Assembly (NCBI GenBank): GCA_036377595.1
Contig: DASUYB010000015.1
Span: 1-64,000 of the forward strand
Direction of reading: 5' to 3'
Length of the DNA: 64,000 nt
DNA from: Longimicrobium sp.
Lineage (GTDB): Bacteria; Gemmatimonadota; Gemmatimonadetes; Longimicrobiales; Longimicrobiaceae
The translations under genes and the position numbers were made by a program. Below, piece after piece: positions 43,817-51,877 of the stretch; positions within the stretch are counted from its first letter, which is position 1; each line of letters starts with the position of its first letter. Below the pieces are notes generated by a model. The model saw only the letters and a program-made list of their open reading frames with translations. It ran no database searches and had not been told where the DNA came from.

Positions 43817-43855
43817 AAAATGCGGCGGGCCGGGGATGCCTCCCCGGCCCGCCGC
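43817..43855 (-). terminator. Terminator after trxA
   Basis: Perfect 14-bp stem GCGGCGGGCCGGGG/CCCCGGCCCGCCGC followed on the minus strand by ATTTT, 15 bases beyond the thioredoxin stop. Confidence 0.8.
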
Positions 43856-43870
43856 CCGTCTGTCCCGCGG

Positions 43871-44215
43871 TTACGCCGCGGCGCCGTTCAGGTGCTGCTG
43901 GATCTTGCGCTCCAGCACCGGGCGCGGCACCGCGCCGATCACCTGGTCCACCAGCTTCCCCTCCTTGAAGAAGAGGATGGTGGGGATGGAACGCACGCCG
44001 AACTGCGCCGGCGTGCGGGGGTTGGCATCCACGTCCATCTTGCCGACGGTGAGCTTGCCGGTGTAGTCGTCGGCGAGCTGCTCCACGATGGGCGCCACCA
44101 TGCGGCACGGTCCGCACCACACGGCCCAGAAGTCCACCATGCTCAGCGTGGGGCCGCCGGTGATGTCCTGGAAGTTCTGGTCGGTGATCTCGACCACGTT
44201 CGCGCTGTCCGCCAT
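43871..44215 (-). CDS. trxA: Thioredoxin
   Basis: 114 residues. The active site WCGPCRM sits in VDFWAVWCGPCRMVAPIVE, followed by KMDVDANPRTPAQFGVRSIPT with the cis-Pro, and LFFKEGKLVDQVIGA. Typical length for a cytoplasmic thioredoxin; no signal peptide. The longer open frame upstream is not used because MADSANVVEI is the normal start. It is transcribed divergently from the epimerase gene. Confidence 0.96.
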   Translation of the reverse strand: MADSANVVEITDQNFQDITGGPTLSMVDFWAVWCGPCRMVAPIVEQLADDYTGKLTVGKMDVDANPRTPAQFGVRSIPTILFFKEGKLVDQVIGAVPRPVLERKIQQHLNGAAA

Positions 44216-44318
44216 TGGGCTCCCTTTCCTGTTCTGCCGGTAGCCGATCCACCCGGTGCGGGCTAGCTTACCGGCCCTGTATCTCTCAACCGAACATCCA
44301 CTTGCACGAAGGGGACCG

Positions 44319-44729
44319 ATGGACGCCCGGGCGCTGGACCACGTGGGAATCGCGGTGCACTCGCTGGACGAATCGCTTCCCCTGTTCGAATCTATCACGG
44401 GTGGCAAGGGGTACGGCCGCGAGACCGTGGAGCAGCAGGGCGTCGAGGTGGTGTTCCTGGGCACCGGCGACGGCCGCCTGGAGCTGCTGGCCCCCACCCG
44501 CGAGGACTCGGGCGTGGCGAAGTTCCTCGCGAAGCGGGGGCCGGGGATGCACCATCTGTGCTACCGCGTCGCCAGCATCGAAGACGAGCTGGAGCGCTAC
44601 CGGGCGCAGGGCGCGCAGCTGATCGACGAGCACGCACGGCCGGGCGCGGCGGGCCACATGGTCGCCTTCATCCACCCGAAGTCCACCGGCGGCGTGCTGG
44701 TCGAGCTGCTGCAGGCGTCGGGGCACTGA
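44319..44729 (+). CDS. mce: Methylmalonyl-CoA epimerase (VOC family)
   Basis: 136 residues. VOC-fold enzyme that interconverts (2R)- and (2S)-methylmalonyl-CoA in propionate and branched-chain breakdown. The pattern DHVGIAVHSLDESLPLFES, a metal ligand in LDHVGIA, and the C-terminal GMHHLCYRVASIEDEL with AFIHPKSTGGVLVELLQ are characteristic. The ATG at 44319 is chosen because it directly precedes the first VOC strand. Mutase genes are not in this window. Confidence 0.9.
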   Translation: MDARALDHVGIAVHSLDESLPLFESITGGKGYGRETVEQQGVEVVFLGTGDGRLELLAPTREDSGVAKFLAKRGPGMHHLCYRVASIEDELERYRAQGAQLIDEHARPGAAGHMVAFIHPKSTGGVLVELLQASGH

Positions 44730-44745
44730 GACGAAACGGCAAAAT

Positions 44746-44813
44746 CCTCACGCGAGAGGAGCAGAGGCGGCGGAGATGAGTTTCTCTGCTGCCTCTGCTT
44801 CTCTGCGTGAGAC
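44746..44813. repeat. CTCAC...GTGAG long hairpin, copy 4 (terminator-like)
   Basis: Arms beginning CCTCACGCGAGAGGAGCAGAGG and ending GCGTGAGACCC, with CTCTGCTGCCTCTGC in the right arm. TTTT follows at 44816. It lies 17 bases after the epimerase stop and just before the VWA gene end, so it may terminate both. Confidence 0.8.
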
Positions 44814-44840
44814 CCTTTTCCGAAAATGGGGGGACACCGC

Positions 44841-46496
44841 CTACGGGATCACCCGCACCGCGTCCGTGCCGCGGATGTACGTGCCGTCACCCAGGCTCCC
44901 GCGCAGCACGAGGAAGGTGGTGGCCGGCGTCAGGTCGCCGTTGGCCAGCAGCGCCAGGCGCGAGAAGTGGAGCACCAGGTCCGGCCGCCCGTCGCCGTTC
45001 ACGTCCGACACCGACGCGAACAGCGTCCCGTTGTTGCGCGTGTCCACCGGGGTGTCGGCGCCGCTCTCGTCGCCCAGCGTCACCGTCGACGGCACCACCT
45101 TCGTGGCGTCGAACGACGCGTCGGAGAGCACGGCCACCGCGATGCGCGCGTCGCCCACGGCGTTCAGCTTGATGCTGTTGGGGTCGCTCCCCGGCTTGAT
45201 GTCGATGCGCACCGGCACCACGTTGCGCACCACGATGGTCACGTCCTGCCGCCCGAACTCGGCGCCGTCGCCCACCACGCACACCGCGAAGTGGTACACG
45301 CCGTCGGCCGTGCCCGCGGGCGGGCCGAGCGTCAGGTCGAACTCCTTCGTGGCCGGGAGCGTCACCCCGGTGTACGCGCCCGGGCTCGTCCCCCGGATCC
45401 ACGGCGCGAACGCCTCGCTCCCGGGACACACCTGCAGCGTGAGCGAGTCCACCGTGCTCACCTGCGCCTGGATCAGCCCCGCGATGGCCGTGGCGATGTC
45501 GGTGCCGCCGGGGATGGTGCCGTCGGGGTTGATCACGAAGTTCGTGCCCCCGACGCGCGCCGCGTAGGCGTTCCAGAGCGAGATCCCGAACGCGTCCGGG
45601 TTGCTGTACAGGTTGATCAGCGTGATGTCGTGCGCCTTCATCCCATCCAGCACGTCCAGGATGGGCAGGTCGTCGGCCGTGCTCACCACGCCGTCGCGCC
45701 CGGGGTCCCGCCCGGTGGAGAAGCCCGGCGAGCCCACCGGGCCGCCCACGTCGCAGTCGTGGGGGATGTTGTCGGCGAAGTTCACCACGATGCGGGCCGC
45801 CCCCGGCCGCCAGCCCAGCGGGCCGTCGGTGCCCGCGCCGGCCGGGGTGAGCTCGGCGTACGTCTCGTACAGCGCGCGGCTGTACGACTCGGGGCCGTCG
45901 AAGCCGTTTCCCAGCGAAAGGGCCGAGATCGACGACGCCACGTTCGCGGGCACGGCGGTCAGCGGGCGGCTCACCCGGAAGGGCCGGTCGCCGCTGGAGC
46001 CGTACTGGGAGGCGTAGCCGCACGAGGAGTAGAACGCCGGATAGTCCTCGTAGCTGGTCACGCCGAAGCGCACGTCGCCGATCACGCCCGACACGGCGTT
46101 CATGATGTTGACGGCGTTCGTCTTCATGTTGTTCAGCTCGCCGCCCATGCTCCCGGTCAGGTCCATCGAGAACACCACGTCGCCCTTCGGCGGCGCGGCG
46201 GGAAGGGTGGCCACCTTGTGCTCGGTGATGGTCTCGCCGGCCATCATCGTGTCGACCAGCGTGGCGGGCGTGAGCGAGCCGGCGGCCGCCGCGGCCAGAT
46301 GCAGCGGGCCCGCCGGCGCCCGGGCCTGCAGCACCGGCGGGGTGAGCGCGCCCCACGACTCCGGCGCGGGGTTGGCGGCGCGCACCAGCGGCTGGGGCCC
46401 GCCCTGCGGAACCGCGGCGGGGCCGCCGGAGTGGTCGGCGCAGGCGGCGAGCGCGGCCGCGCCGGCGAGAACGAGAATGCGATGGCGTGTGATCAT
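44841..46496 (-). CDS. VWA-domain lipoprotein
   Basis: 551 residues. Signal peptide ending AAALAAC (lipobox). A VWA/integrin-I-like domain starts near residue 105 with VVFSMDLTGSMGGELNN, where DLTGS replaces the usual DxSxS; a loop with ARIVVNFADNIPHDCDVG follows. The C-terminal part (PVRIDIKPGSDPNSIKLNA and VSDVNGDGRPDLVLHFS) resembles calcium-binding dockerin or FG-GAP-like repeats. This looks like a surface or periplasmic metal-dependent adhesion-type protein. The first gene of its unit; a long AT-richer region precedes it. Confidence 0.82.
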   Translation of the reverse strand: MITRHRILVLAGAAALAACADHSGGPAAVPQGGPQPLVRAANPAPESWGALTPPVLQARAPAGPLHLAAAAAGSLTPATLVDTMMAGETITEHKVATLPAAPPKGDVVFSMDLTGSMGGELNNMKTNAVNIMNAVSGVIGDVRFGVTSYEDYPAFYSSCGYASQYGSSGDRPFRVSRPLTAVPANVASSISALSLGNGFDGPESYSRALYETYAELTPAGAGTDGPLGWRPGAARIVVNFADNIPHDCDVGGPVGSPGFSTGRDPGRDGVVSTADDLPILDVLDGMKAHDITLINLYSNPDAFGISLWNAYAARVGGTNFVINPDGTIPGGTDIATAIAGLIQAQVSTVDSLTLQVCPGSEAFAPWIRGTSPGAYTGVTLPATKEFDLTLGPPAGTADGVYHFAVCVVGDGAEFGRQDVTIVVRNVVPVRIDIKPGSDPNSIKLNAVGDARIAVAVLSDASFDATKVVPSTVTLGDESGADTPVDTRNNGTLFASVSDVNGDGRPDLVLHFSRLALLANGDLTPATTFLVLRGSLGDGTYIRGTDAVRVIP

Positions 46497-46948
46497 GAAA
46501 TGCCTCCAAGGGAGTGGACCCGGGTGGGTGTGCCGCAGGAGAGCCGCGGCGAGGCCGGGCGCGGGTTTGGCTCAGGGGGACGGGGGAAGATTCAGGGTCC
46601 CCGGAGAGGATTCGCCTGGCGCGTTACGGAGGCGGCGGTCGCGGCAGCAGGGAGAGGGAGCGCATCGAGGAACGGGGCAGGAGGATGAACGATGGAACAT
46701 TGCTGAACCACGGTATCGTTCCTCATGCGCCAATTGCAATCAGCATACCTCCCTGTCGGATGTTGCAAATCATTATGGAGATTAGATTTAGACTCCTGCA
46801 GACTCGGATGCGCCATTTATCGTGAGACACGCGTGCCCCGCATCTGGGCCGCGGATGGGACGGCGCGACAGAGACCGGGATACGGCGAACGCGCGCGGCG
46901 ACCATCGGCCGCCGCGCGCGTTCGTGCAGGCTCGTCGCGGGATTTGTG
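46497..46948. other. Intergenic region upstream of the VWA lipoprotein gene
   Basis: 452 bases. An AT-rich patch at about 46730-46830 stands out from the GC-rich surroundings and probably carries a promoter, but no clear -35/-10 pair could be fixed. At 46887-46923 a perfect 14-bp stem (GAACGCGCGCGGCG/CGCCGCGCGCGTTC) follows the next lipoprotein gene and may terminate it. Confidence 0.45.
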
Positions 46949-47413
46949 CTACTGCCGCTTCGTCACGGCCTCCAGGTCGACCTGCTCCACCAGCCACCCC
47001 CCCTCGGCGGTGCGGACGACGACGAAGGGGACGTCGACGGTGCGAGTTTCCTGCGTCAGTTGCACGGTGATCTGCTCGGCGTCGGAGCGGCCGGGGATGG
47101 CCTGCTCGCCGCGGATCACGAAGCGGGTGTTCTTCAGGATCTCGGCGATGGCGTACATCCGCCGCTCCACCTGCTGCTGCGGGTCGCGCGAGGCGATCGG
47201 CCCCTCGCGCGTGCCGAAGACGGCGCCCATCCGCGCGTAGTCCTTCGCGGCCACCAGCCGCATGAACTGCTCGACCACCTGCGCCGGCGCGCCCGCGGGG
47301 CGCACGCCGCCGGTGGAGCCGGTGCGGCCGCCGCACGCGGCCACGGCGGCGAGCAGCACGAAAGCGAGCGAACGGATTCGCCAGGAACGCAAGCGGACCT
47401 CCGGGTGTGGCAT
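46949..47413 (-). CDS. Small lipoprotein, possible SnoaL/NTF2-like fold
   Basis: 154 residues from the ATG at 47413. The N-terminus has a signal peptide with lipobox LAAVAACGG. The rest (VVEQFMRLVAAKDYARMGAVFG near the N-terminal helix, then QITVQLTQETRTVDVPFVVV and GGWLVEQVDLEA) has the cadence of small alpha/beta lumazine-like or NTF2-like secreted proteins. Function is unknown. Confidence 0.65.
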   Translation of the reverse strand: MPHPEVRLRSWRIRSLAFVLLAAVAACGGRTGSTGGVRPAGAPAQVVEQFMRLVAAKDYARMGAVFGTREGPIASRDPQQQVERRMYAIAEILKNTRFVIRGEQAIPGRSDAEQITVQLTQETRTVDVPFVVVRTAEGGWLVEQVDLEAVTKRQ

Positions 47414-47490
47414 GGGAATTCGGGGAGTGTTCGGCGGTCCGCGAATGTTGGCGCGGCGGACGGGGGATGTCAAGCTGGACGGAGGTTAGG

Positions 47491-47558
47491 AAGTCCTGAG
47501 TCCTGAGTCCCAAGTCCTAAGTGCTGAGTGCTGAGTGCTGAGTGCTGAGTGCTGAGTG
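47491..47558. repeat. GAGTGCT tandem word repeat
   Basis: Words GAGTCCT, GAGTCCC and then five consecutive GTGCTGA units (47521-47555). It sits between divergent genes, directly upstream of the decarboxylase gene. Confidence 0.8.
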
Positions 47559-47677
47559 GGGATGGTTCAGTCGCATCGAAGAGTCAGGGTGGTACATCGG
47601 GAGATTCGATTGCGCGCCGCCACTCGTGCCGCTTCTAATTCTGATCTCCATCGTCCTTTCCTCGTTCTGTTCGACAG

Positions 47678-49138
47678 ATGGCGATTCCAGTGAATGAGTC
47701 GGCTGCCGCGCGCGACGTGGGCACCGGGTGGACGGCGGACGAGGTGCGGCGCGTCGGCGAGCGCGTGGCGGAGATCGTCGCCGGCTATCTCGGCGCGCTC
47801 CCGGACGGGCCCGTGTTCCGCCCGATGCCGCGCGACGCTGTCGCGGCCATGCGCGGCGCCTCCGCTCCCGCGGAGGGCATCCCGGCAGACGCGCTGCTGG
47901 ACGAGTTCGTGGAGACCGTGGCCGCATACCCGTTCGGCAACGGGCACCCGCGCTGGTTCGGCTGGGTGAACTCGCCGCCGGCGGTCATGGGCATCTTCGC
48001 CGAGGCGCTGGCGGCGGCGATGAACCCCAGCGTAGCCGGCGGCAACCACGCGGCGGTGCACCTGGAGCACCAGGTGGCCGGCTGGCTCAAGGAGATGACC
48101 GGCTTTCCCGCGGACGGGATGGCGATGCTGGTCAGCGGCGGCTCCGCCAGCGCGCTCACCGCCCTCACCGTCGCCCGCTTCGTGGCCGCACGGCGCGCCG
48201 GGTGGGACGTGCGCCGCGACGGGATGCGCGGCTTCCCCGCCCCGCTCCTCGTCTACCGCACCTCCGAGGCGCACGGCTGCAACCAGAAGGCGGTGGAGAT
48301 CCTGGGCCTCGGCTCCGCCGCCCTCCGCGAGGTTCCCGCCGACGCCGCGCTGCGCATGGACGCCGCCGCGCTCGACGCCATGATCCGCGCCGACGCCGCC
48401 GCGGGCGCCATCCCTATGGCCGTCGTCGCCAGCGCGGGGACGGTGAACACGGGCGCGATCGATCCGATCGAGGACATCGCCCGCGTCTGCCGCGAGCACG
48501 GCACGTGGCTGCACGTGGACGGTGCCTACGGCGCGCCGGCCATCCTCAGCGCGCGCTATGGGGACGCGCTGCGCGGCCTGGCGCTGGCCGACAGCGTGGC
48601 GATGGACCCGCACAAGTGGATGTACATCCCCGTCGAGGCCGGCGTGGTGATGGTGCGCGACGCCGGGGCGATGCGCGAGGCGTTCAGCCTGGTCCCGCCC
48701 TACCTGCGCACGGACGACGACGAGGCCGGCGTGCAGGGGCCGCCATGGTTCAGCGAGTTCGGCATCCAGCAGACCCGCGGCTTCCGCGCGCTGAAGGTGT
48801 GGATGGCGATGAAGAGCTTGGGCCTCGACGGCTACCGGCGGCTGATCGAGCACGACCTGGCGCTCGCCGGCTACCTGGCCGCACGCGTCGCCTGCGAGCC
48901 GGCGCTGGAGACGTGGGAGCCGCGCGGCCTGAGCATCGTCTGCTTCCGCCTGCGCGGCGACGACGCGCTGAACCGCGCCGTCCTGCGCGACGTGCAGCTC
49001 GGCGGCCGCGCATTCATCACCGGCACCGTGCTCGCCGGACGGTTCTGGCTGCGCGCCTGCATCATCAACCACCGCGCGACGGAGTCCGACGTCGACGCGA
49101 TGGTGGACGCGGTGCTGGAGGCGGCGGGACGCGCGTGA
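47678..49138 (+). CDS. PLP-dependent group II amino-acid decarboxylase
   Basis: 486 residues. Type I-fold PLP enzyme of the aromatic-amino-acid/glutamate decarboxylase group. Motifs: ending GNGHPRWFGWVNSPPAVMG, ALAAAMNPSVAGGNHAAVHL, and SGGSASALTALTVAR. The PLP-binding Lys is in SVAMDPHKWMYIPVEAG, with VDGAYGAPA for the Asp pocket. Substrate is not determinable here; aromatic L-amino acids are the closest guess. It stands alone downstream of the GAGTGCT repeat. Confidence 0.88.
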   Translation: MAIPVNESAAARDVGTGWTADEVRRVGERVAEIVAGYLGALPDGPVFRPMPRDAVAAMRGASAPAEGIPADALLDEFVETVAAYPFGNGHPRWFGWVNSPPAVMGIFAEALAAAMNPSVAGGNHAAVHLEHQVAGWLKEMTGFPADGMAMLVSGGSASALTALTVARFVAARRAGWDVRRDGMRGFPAPLLVYRTSEAHGCNQKAVEILGLGSAALREVPADAALRMDAAALDAMIRADAAAGAIPMAVVASAGTVNTGAIDPIEDIARVCREHGTWLHVDGAYGAPAILSARYGDALRGLALADSVAMDPHKWMYIPVEAGVVMVRDAGAMREAFSLVPPYLRTDDDEAGVQGPPWFSEFGIQQTRGFRALKVWMAMKSLGLDGYRRLIEHDLALAGYLAARVACEPALETWEPRGLSIVCFRLRGDDALNRAVLRDVQLGGRAFITGTVLAGRFWLRACIINHRATESDVDAMVDAVLEAAGRA

Positions 49139-49182
49139 TTCGTGAGAAGCGGTAACCGCGGAAAGAGCTTCCAGGAACGGGC

Positions 49183-49686
49183 ATGCCGAGAACGAGTGCC
49201 GGCCTGCTGATGTACCGCCGGGCTTCCGACGGTCTCGAAGTCCTGCTCGTTCATCCAGGCGGGCCGTTCTGGGCGAAGAAAGACGCGGGCTCCTGGTCGA
49301 TCCCCAAGGGCGAGTACGATCCGTCCGTGGAGAACCCGCTGGACGTCGCACGGCGCGAGTTCGAGGAGGAAACCGGGATCCCGCCGTCCGGCGAGTTCCT
49401 GGAGTTGGCGGCGATCAAGCAGCCGAGCGGAAAAGTCATCACCGTGTGGGCATTCGAGGGAGATTGCGACCCCGACGCCATCCGGAGCAACACGTTCACG
49501 ATCGAATGGCCGCCGAAATCCGGCAAACAGCGGGAATTTCCAGAGGTCGACCGCGCCGGGTGGTTCGATCTTGCTGCAGCCGCCGGCAAGATTAACCGCG
49601 GCCAGCTTGGATTCCTGCAGAAGCTTGCCGAAGTTCTGGATGCCGAAGTTCCAGTTGCCGACGCGGATCAGCCCGGGCCGGACTGA
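49183..49686 (+). CDS. NUDIX hydrolase
   Basis: 167 residues. Nudix box: GEYDPSVENPLDVARREFEE followed by ETGI. The N-terminal RTSAGLLMYRRASDGLEVLL and the later FPEVDRAGWFDLAAAAGKIN fit the DNA/RNA-repair or dinucleotide-hydrolysing group with a C-terminal wing. Substrate unknown. It begins 44 bases after the decarboxylase stop; a terminator follows. Confidence 0.9.
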   Translation: MPRTSAGLLMYRRASDGLEVLLVHPGGPFWAKKDAGSWSIPKGEYDPSVENPLDVARREFEEETGIPPSGEFLELAAIKQPSGKVITVWAFEGDCDPDAIRSNTFTIEWPPKSGKQREFPEVDRAGWFDLAAAAGKINRGQLGFLQKLAEVLDAEVPVADADQPGPD

Positions 49687-49715
49687 ACAGGAGACCGTGT
49701 TCGACCGGAGATTCG

Positions 49716-49754
49716 CGAAGGCCACCTCACATGCGGGAGATGGCCTTCGTTTTT
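49716..49754 (+). terminator. Rho-independent terminator after the Nudix gene
   Basis: CGAAGGCCA/TGGCCTTCG 9-bp stem followed by TTTTT. Confidence 0.85.
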
Positions 49755-49895
49755 GCCTGCATTTTCGGACCTCCTCCGCTTGCGCGCGCCTCCATCCTCA
49801 ACCCGCCGCGCAACCAACGCCGACGTTCACCCCATGGTGGGACGCCGTGCCGAAGGCGGCGCTACGATTCGAGGGAATGGGACTCGGAACGGGGA

Positions 49896-50465
49896 TTAAA
49901 GATCGCTCCGTAATTGGCGGAGTCTTTCCGCGGTCTTCTCGAGCCCGGAGTGGTCGAGCTTCTCGATGTACTCATCCCGGGAAAACGCCGGCCGCGTCAG
50001 CGCCGCACGGTGGGCGCGAAAGGCGGCAAGCACTTCCGTCGGTGCCTGCCGCAGCCGATCGATCAGGAAATCGTCGGGATGACGGGCCTCCACGCGCCAC
50101 GGCGAAAGGATCGCATGCGGAAAGTCGCGACCGTTGAATGTGACGATGATCTCCGCACCGCTCTCGATCGCCGCCGCCAGGACGTGCCGGTCATCGGGAT
50201 CGGGCAGGCAGATGGCGGTGATCCGGTGCTCGTAGCCTTCGACCAGCGCGCCGGGGACGGCGGCCTCCATCAGCTGCCGTACTCGCTGCAGCTTCTCCAG
50301 GCTCAGATCGTTCCTGCGAGCCAGGACGCCGCGGATCCACTCATCGTGAATGCGGTCGGTCCATCGCGGTGAAACGGCGCCGGCACGTGCGAGGCGCAGC
50401 AGCAGGTCCCGCAGGAATGCGGGATAAAGCACGTTCGCGTCGTACACCGCGACCGGCCGGCTCAC
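49896..50465 (-). CDS. PIN-domain ribonuclease toxin
   Basis: 189 residues from a GTG overlapping the antitoxin stop (GTGA). The N-terminal VAVYDANVLYPAFLRDLLLR carries the first acidic residue of the PIN active site; later acids are in TDRIHDEWIRG and CLPDPDDRHVLAAAIES, with IIVTFNGRDFP. This is the class of PIN proteins paired with MerR/excisionase-type HTH partners. The expected PIN length is about 130-140, so the C-terminal 50 residues are an extension. Confidence 0.8.
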   Translation of the reverse strand: MSRPVAVYDANVLYPAFLRDLLLRLARAGAVSPRWTDRIHDEWIRGVLARRNDLSLEKLQRVRQLMEAAVPGALVEGYEHRITAICLPDPDDRHVLAAAIESGAEIIVTFNGRDFPHAILSPWRVEARHPDDFLIDRLRQAPTEVLAAFRAHRAALTRPAFSRDEYIEKLDHSGLEKTAERLRQLRSDL

Positions 50466-50926
50466 TCGTAGAGCCCGAGATCCTGCGACAGCGAGACGAG
50501 TTCGGAATACGCATGCTCTGCGTCGGCCTCCAGCCGCGCGCGATACCGCAGCACATCGGCGTAGCGCACGCGCCGGTGCGTTCCGACCTTCCGGAACGGC
50601 ATCTTCCCGGATTCGAGAAGCTTGACCAGGTACGGGCGCGACACGTTCAGGAAGTCGGCGGCCTTCTGCGTCGAGAGCTCGCGATCGAGCGGCGCCACGG
50701 CAACGCTGTTCCCATCGGCTACTTCGTCGATGATGAGGACCAGCATGTCGAACACCTGCCCGGGGATCGAGAACTCCCCCTTGTCCGCTCCGCGGGTGAC
50801 GACGAAGGTGACGATGCTGCCCCGCCGCTTCATCCGTCCAAGCCTGGACGCGCTTTCGCGCGCCACCCGCACATCTTCGTCGGTGGGCTGGATCGGCGCC
50901 GGCAATACGCTGCTGATGAAGTTCAT
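50462..50926 (-). CDS. HTH (excisionase/MerR-like) antitoxin partner
   Basis: 154 residues from the ATG at 50926. N-terminal IPGQVFDMLVLIIDEVADGN region, then a clear excisionase-type helix-turn-helix: LSTQKAADFLNVSRPYLVKL with LESGKMPFRKVGTHRRVRY. A helical tail (ADAEHAYSELVSLSQDLGLY) probably binds the PIN toxin. The four-base overlap with the toxin gene indicates coupled translation. Confidence 0.82.
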   Translation of the reverse strand: MNFISSVLPAPIQPTDEDVRVARESASRLGRMKRRGSIVTFVVTRGADKGEFSIPGQVFDMLVLIIDEVADGNSVAVAPLDRELSTQKAADFLNVSRPYLVKLLESGKMPFRKVGTHRRVRYADVLRYRARLEADAEHAYSELVSLSQDLGLYE

Positions 50927-50993
50927 GGCTCTGATCGCTGGTGAACGCCTGCCGAAGGATACCCAATAATCGAAATAAACGCAACGGGGACCG

Positions 50994-51030
50994 AAAAACG
51001 AGCCGCCCTTCGCCGGGAAGGGACGACTCG
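50994..51030 (-). terminator. Terminator on the minus strand after the secreted-protein gene
   Basis: CGAGTCGTCCCTTC...GAAGGGCGGCTCG imperfect stem followed by T5 (50998-50994). It lies just beyond the clpB-tail fossil. Confidence 0.7.
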
Positions 51031-51053
51031 CCTGGTCGATGACCGACAGTGGA

Positions 51054-51125
51054 TCACACCCCCGCGGCCGCGGGCTCCTCGCGCGGGGCCTCGCGGCCGG
51101 CGGCGCGGAAGGCAAGCTGGGCAGG
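51054..51125 (-). pseudogene. Fossil copy of the clpB 3' end
   Basis: On the minus strand, a short open stretch reads [13 protein letters not shown] and ends in GV and a TGA at 51056-51054. The true clpB (stop at 51878) ends [13 protein letters not shown]...AAV with nearly the same DNA. The match covers about 70 bases and stops before any start codon, so it is a duplicated, degraded 3' tail. Confidence 0.75.
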
Positions 51126-51159
51126 ATGATGCGCCGCCGCCGACGGTTCTGTGTGTGCG

Positions 51160-51618
51160 CTACTGGATGCGCCTGGGCGTCACCCGCTCCACGTCCATGG
51201 TGGAGATGCTGCCGCCCGGCGCGGCCGCGGAGTACACCGCCACCACGTCCAGATCGGAAGCGCTCTGGATCACCAGGAACCCGTCCAGGCTCGTGACGCC
51301 CGCGATCCGGGTGATTTCGCGGCAGGTGATCGCGATCACGCGGTCGGGCCCGATCGCCTGGGCCTGAAAGCCTGTGACCGGTCCACCCGATCCGCTTCCG
51401 ATCGGGCCAGCCTGCGCCACCTTGAAAACGAATCGGGTGTTCTCGCGCAGGCTGTTGTGGATGTTCACCGTGGTGGCGACGGTGGCCGGCACCGTGAACG
51501 GCTCGCCGCGGCCGCACACCACCTTCACGGCCCACTCGTTCTGGGCGGCGACGGCGCGCGGTGCGAGCCCGCATGCGGCGGCGATGAAGACGGCGGCGAT
51601 GATCCGGCTGGGTCGCAT
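51160..51618 (-). CDS. Exported hypothetical protein
   Basis: 152 residues from the ATG at 51618, which has AGGAGG-like CAGGAGG eight bases upstream. Signal peptide IIAAVFIAAACGLAPRAVAA (cleavage after AVAA). The body is beta-rich and contains two Cys (VVCGRGE, ITCREIT) that may bond. No family recognised. It lies between the clpB fossil and clpB itself, as if the two clpB copies flank an insertion. Confidence 0.65.
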   Translation of the reverse strand: MRPSRIIAAVFIAAACGLAPRAVAAQNEWAVKVVCGRGEPFTVPATVATTVNIHNSLRENTRFVFKVAQAGPIGSGSGGPVTGFQAQAIGPDRVIAITCREITRIAGVTSLDGFLVIQSASDLDVVAVYSAAAPGGSISTMDVERVTPRRIQ

Positions 51619-51818
51619 GGTGGCCTCCTGTGGATTGGAGAGATGAACCGGCGGGACGCCGATCGCCCTCGCATGCGCCATGCACGTGCGTTCCGTCGCG
51701 CGCTCTTCTTACGCTGCAAGCACTTGGCAAATCCCAGGGAGATCGGCGGGCACCGCAGGCGGGGCGCTCCCGCCCCACCGATGGGACATACCGTCACACG
51801 TACATGCATCGGACAAGC

Positions 51819-51850
51819 GGCCCCGCTCCTCGCGGACGAGGAGCGGGGCC
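51819..51850 (-). terminator. Strong hairpin downstream of clpB
   Basis: Perfect 14-bp stem GGCCCCGCTCCTCG/CGAGGAGCGGGGCC with a CGGA loop, 28 bases after the clpB stop. No T-tract. Confidence 0.65.
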
Positions 51851-51877
51851 GTTCGCCGACGGAGAGCGAGAGGACGG

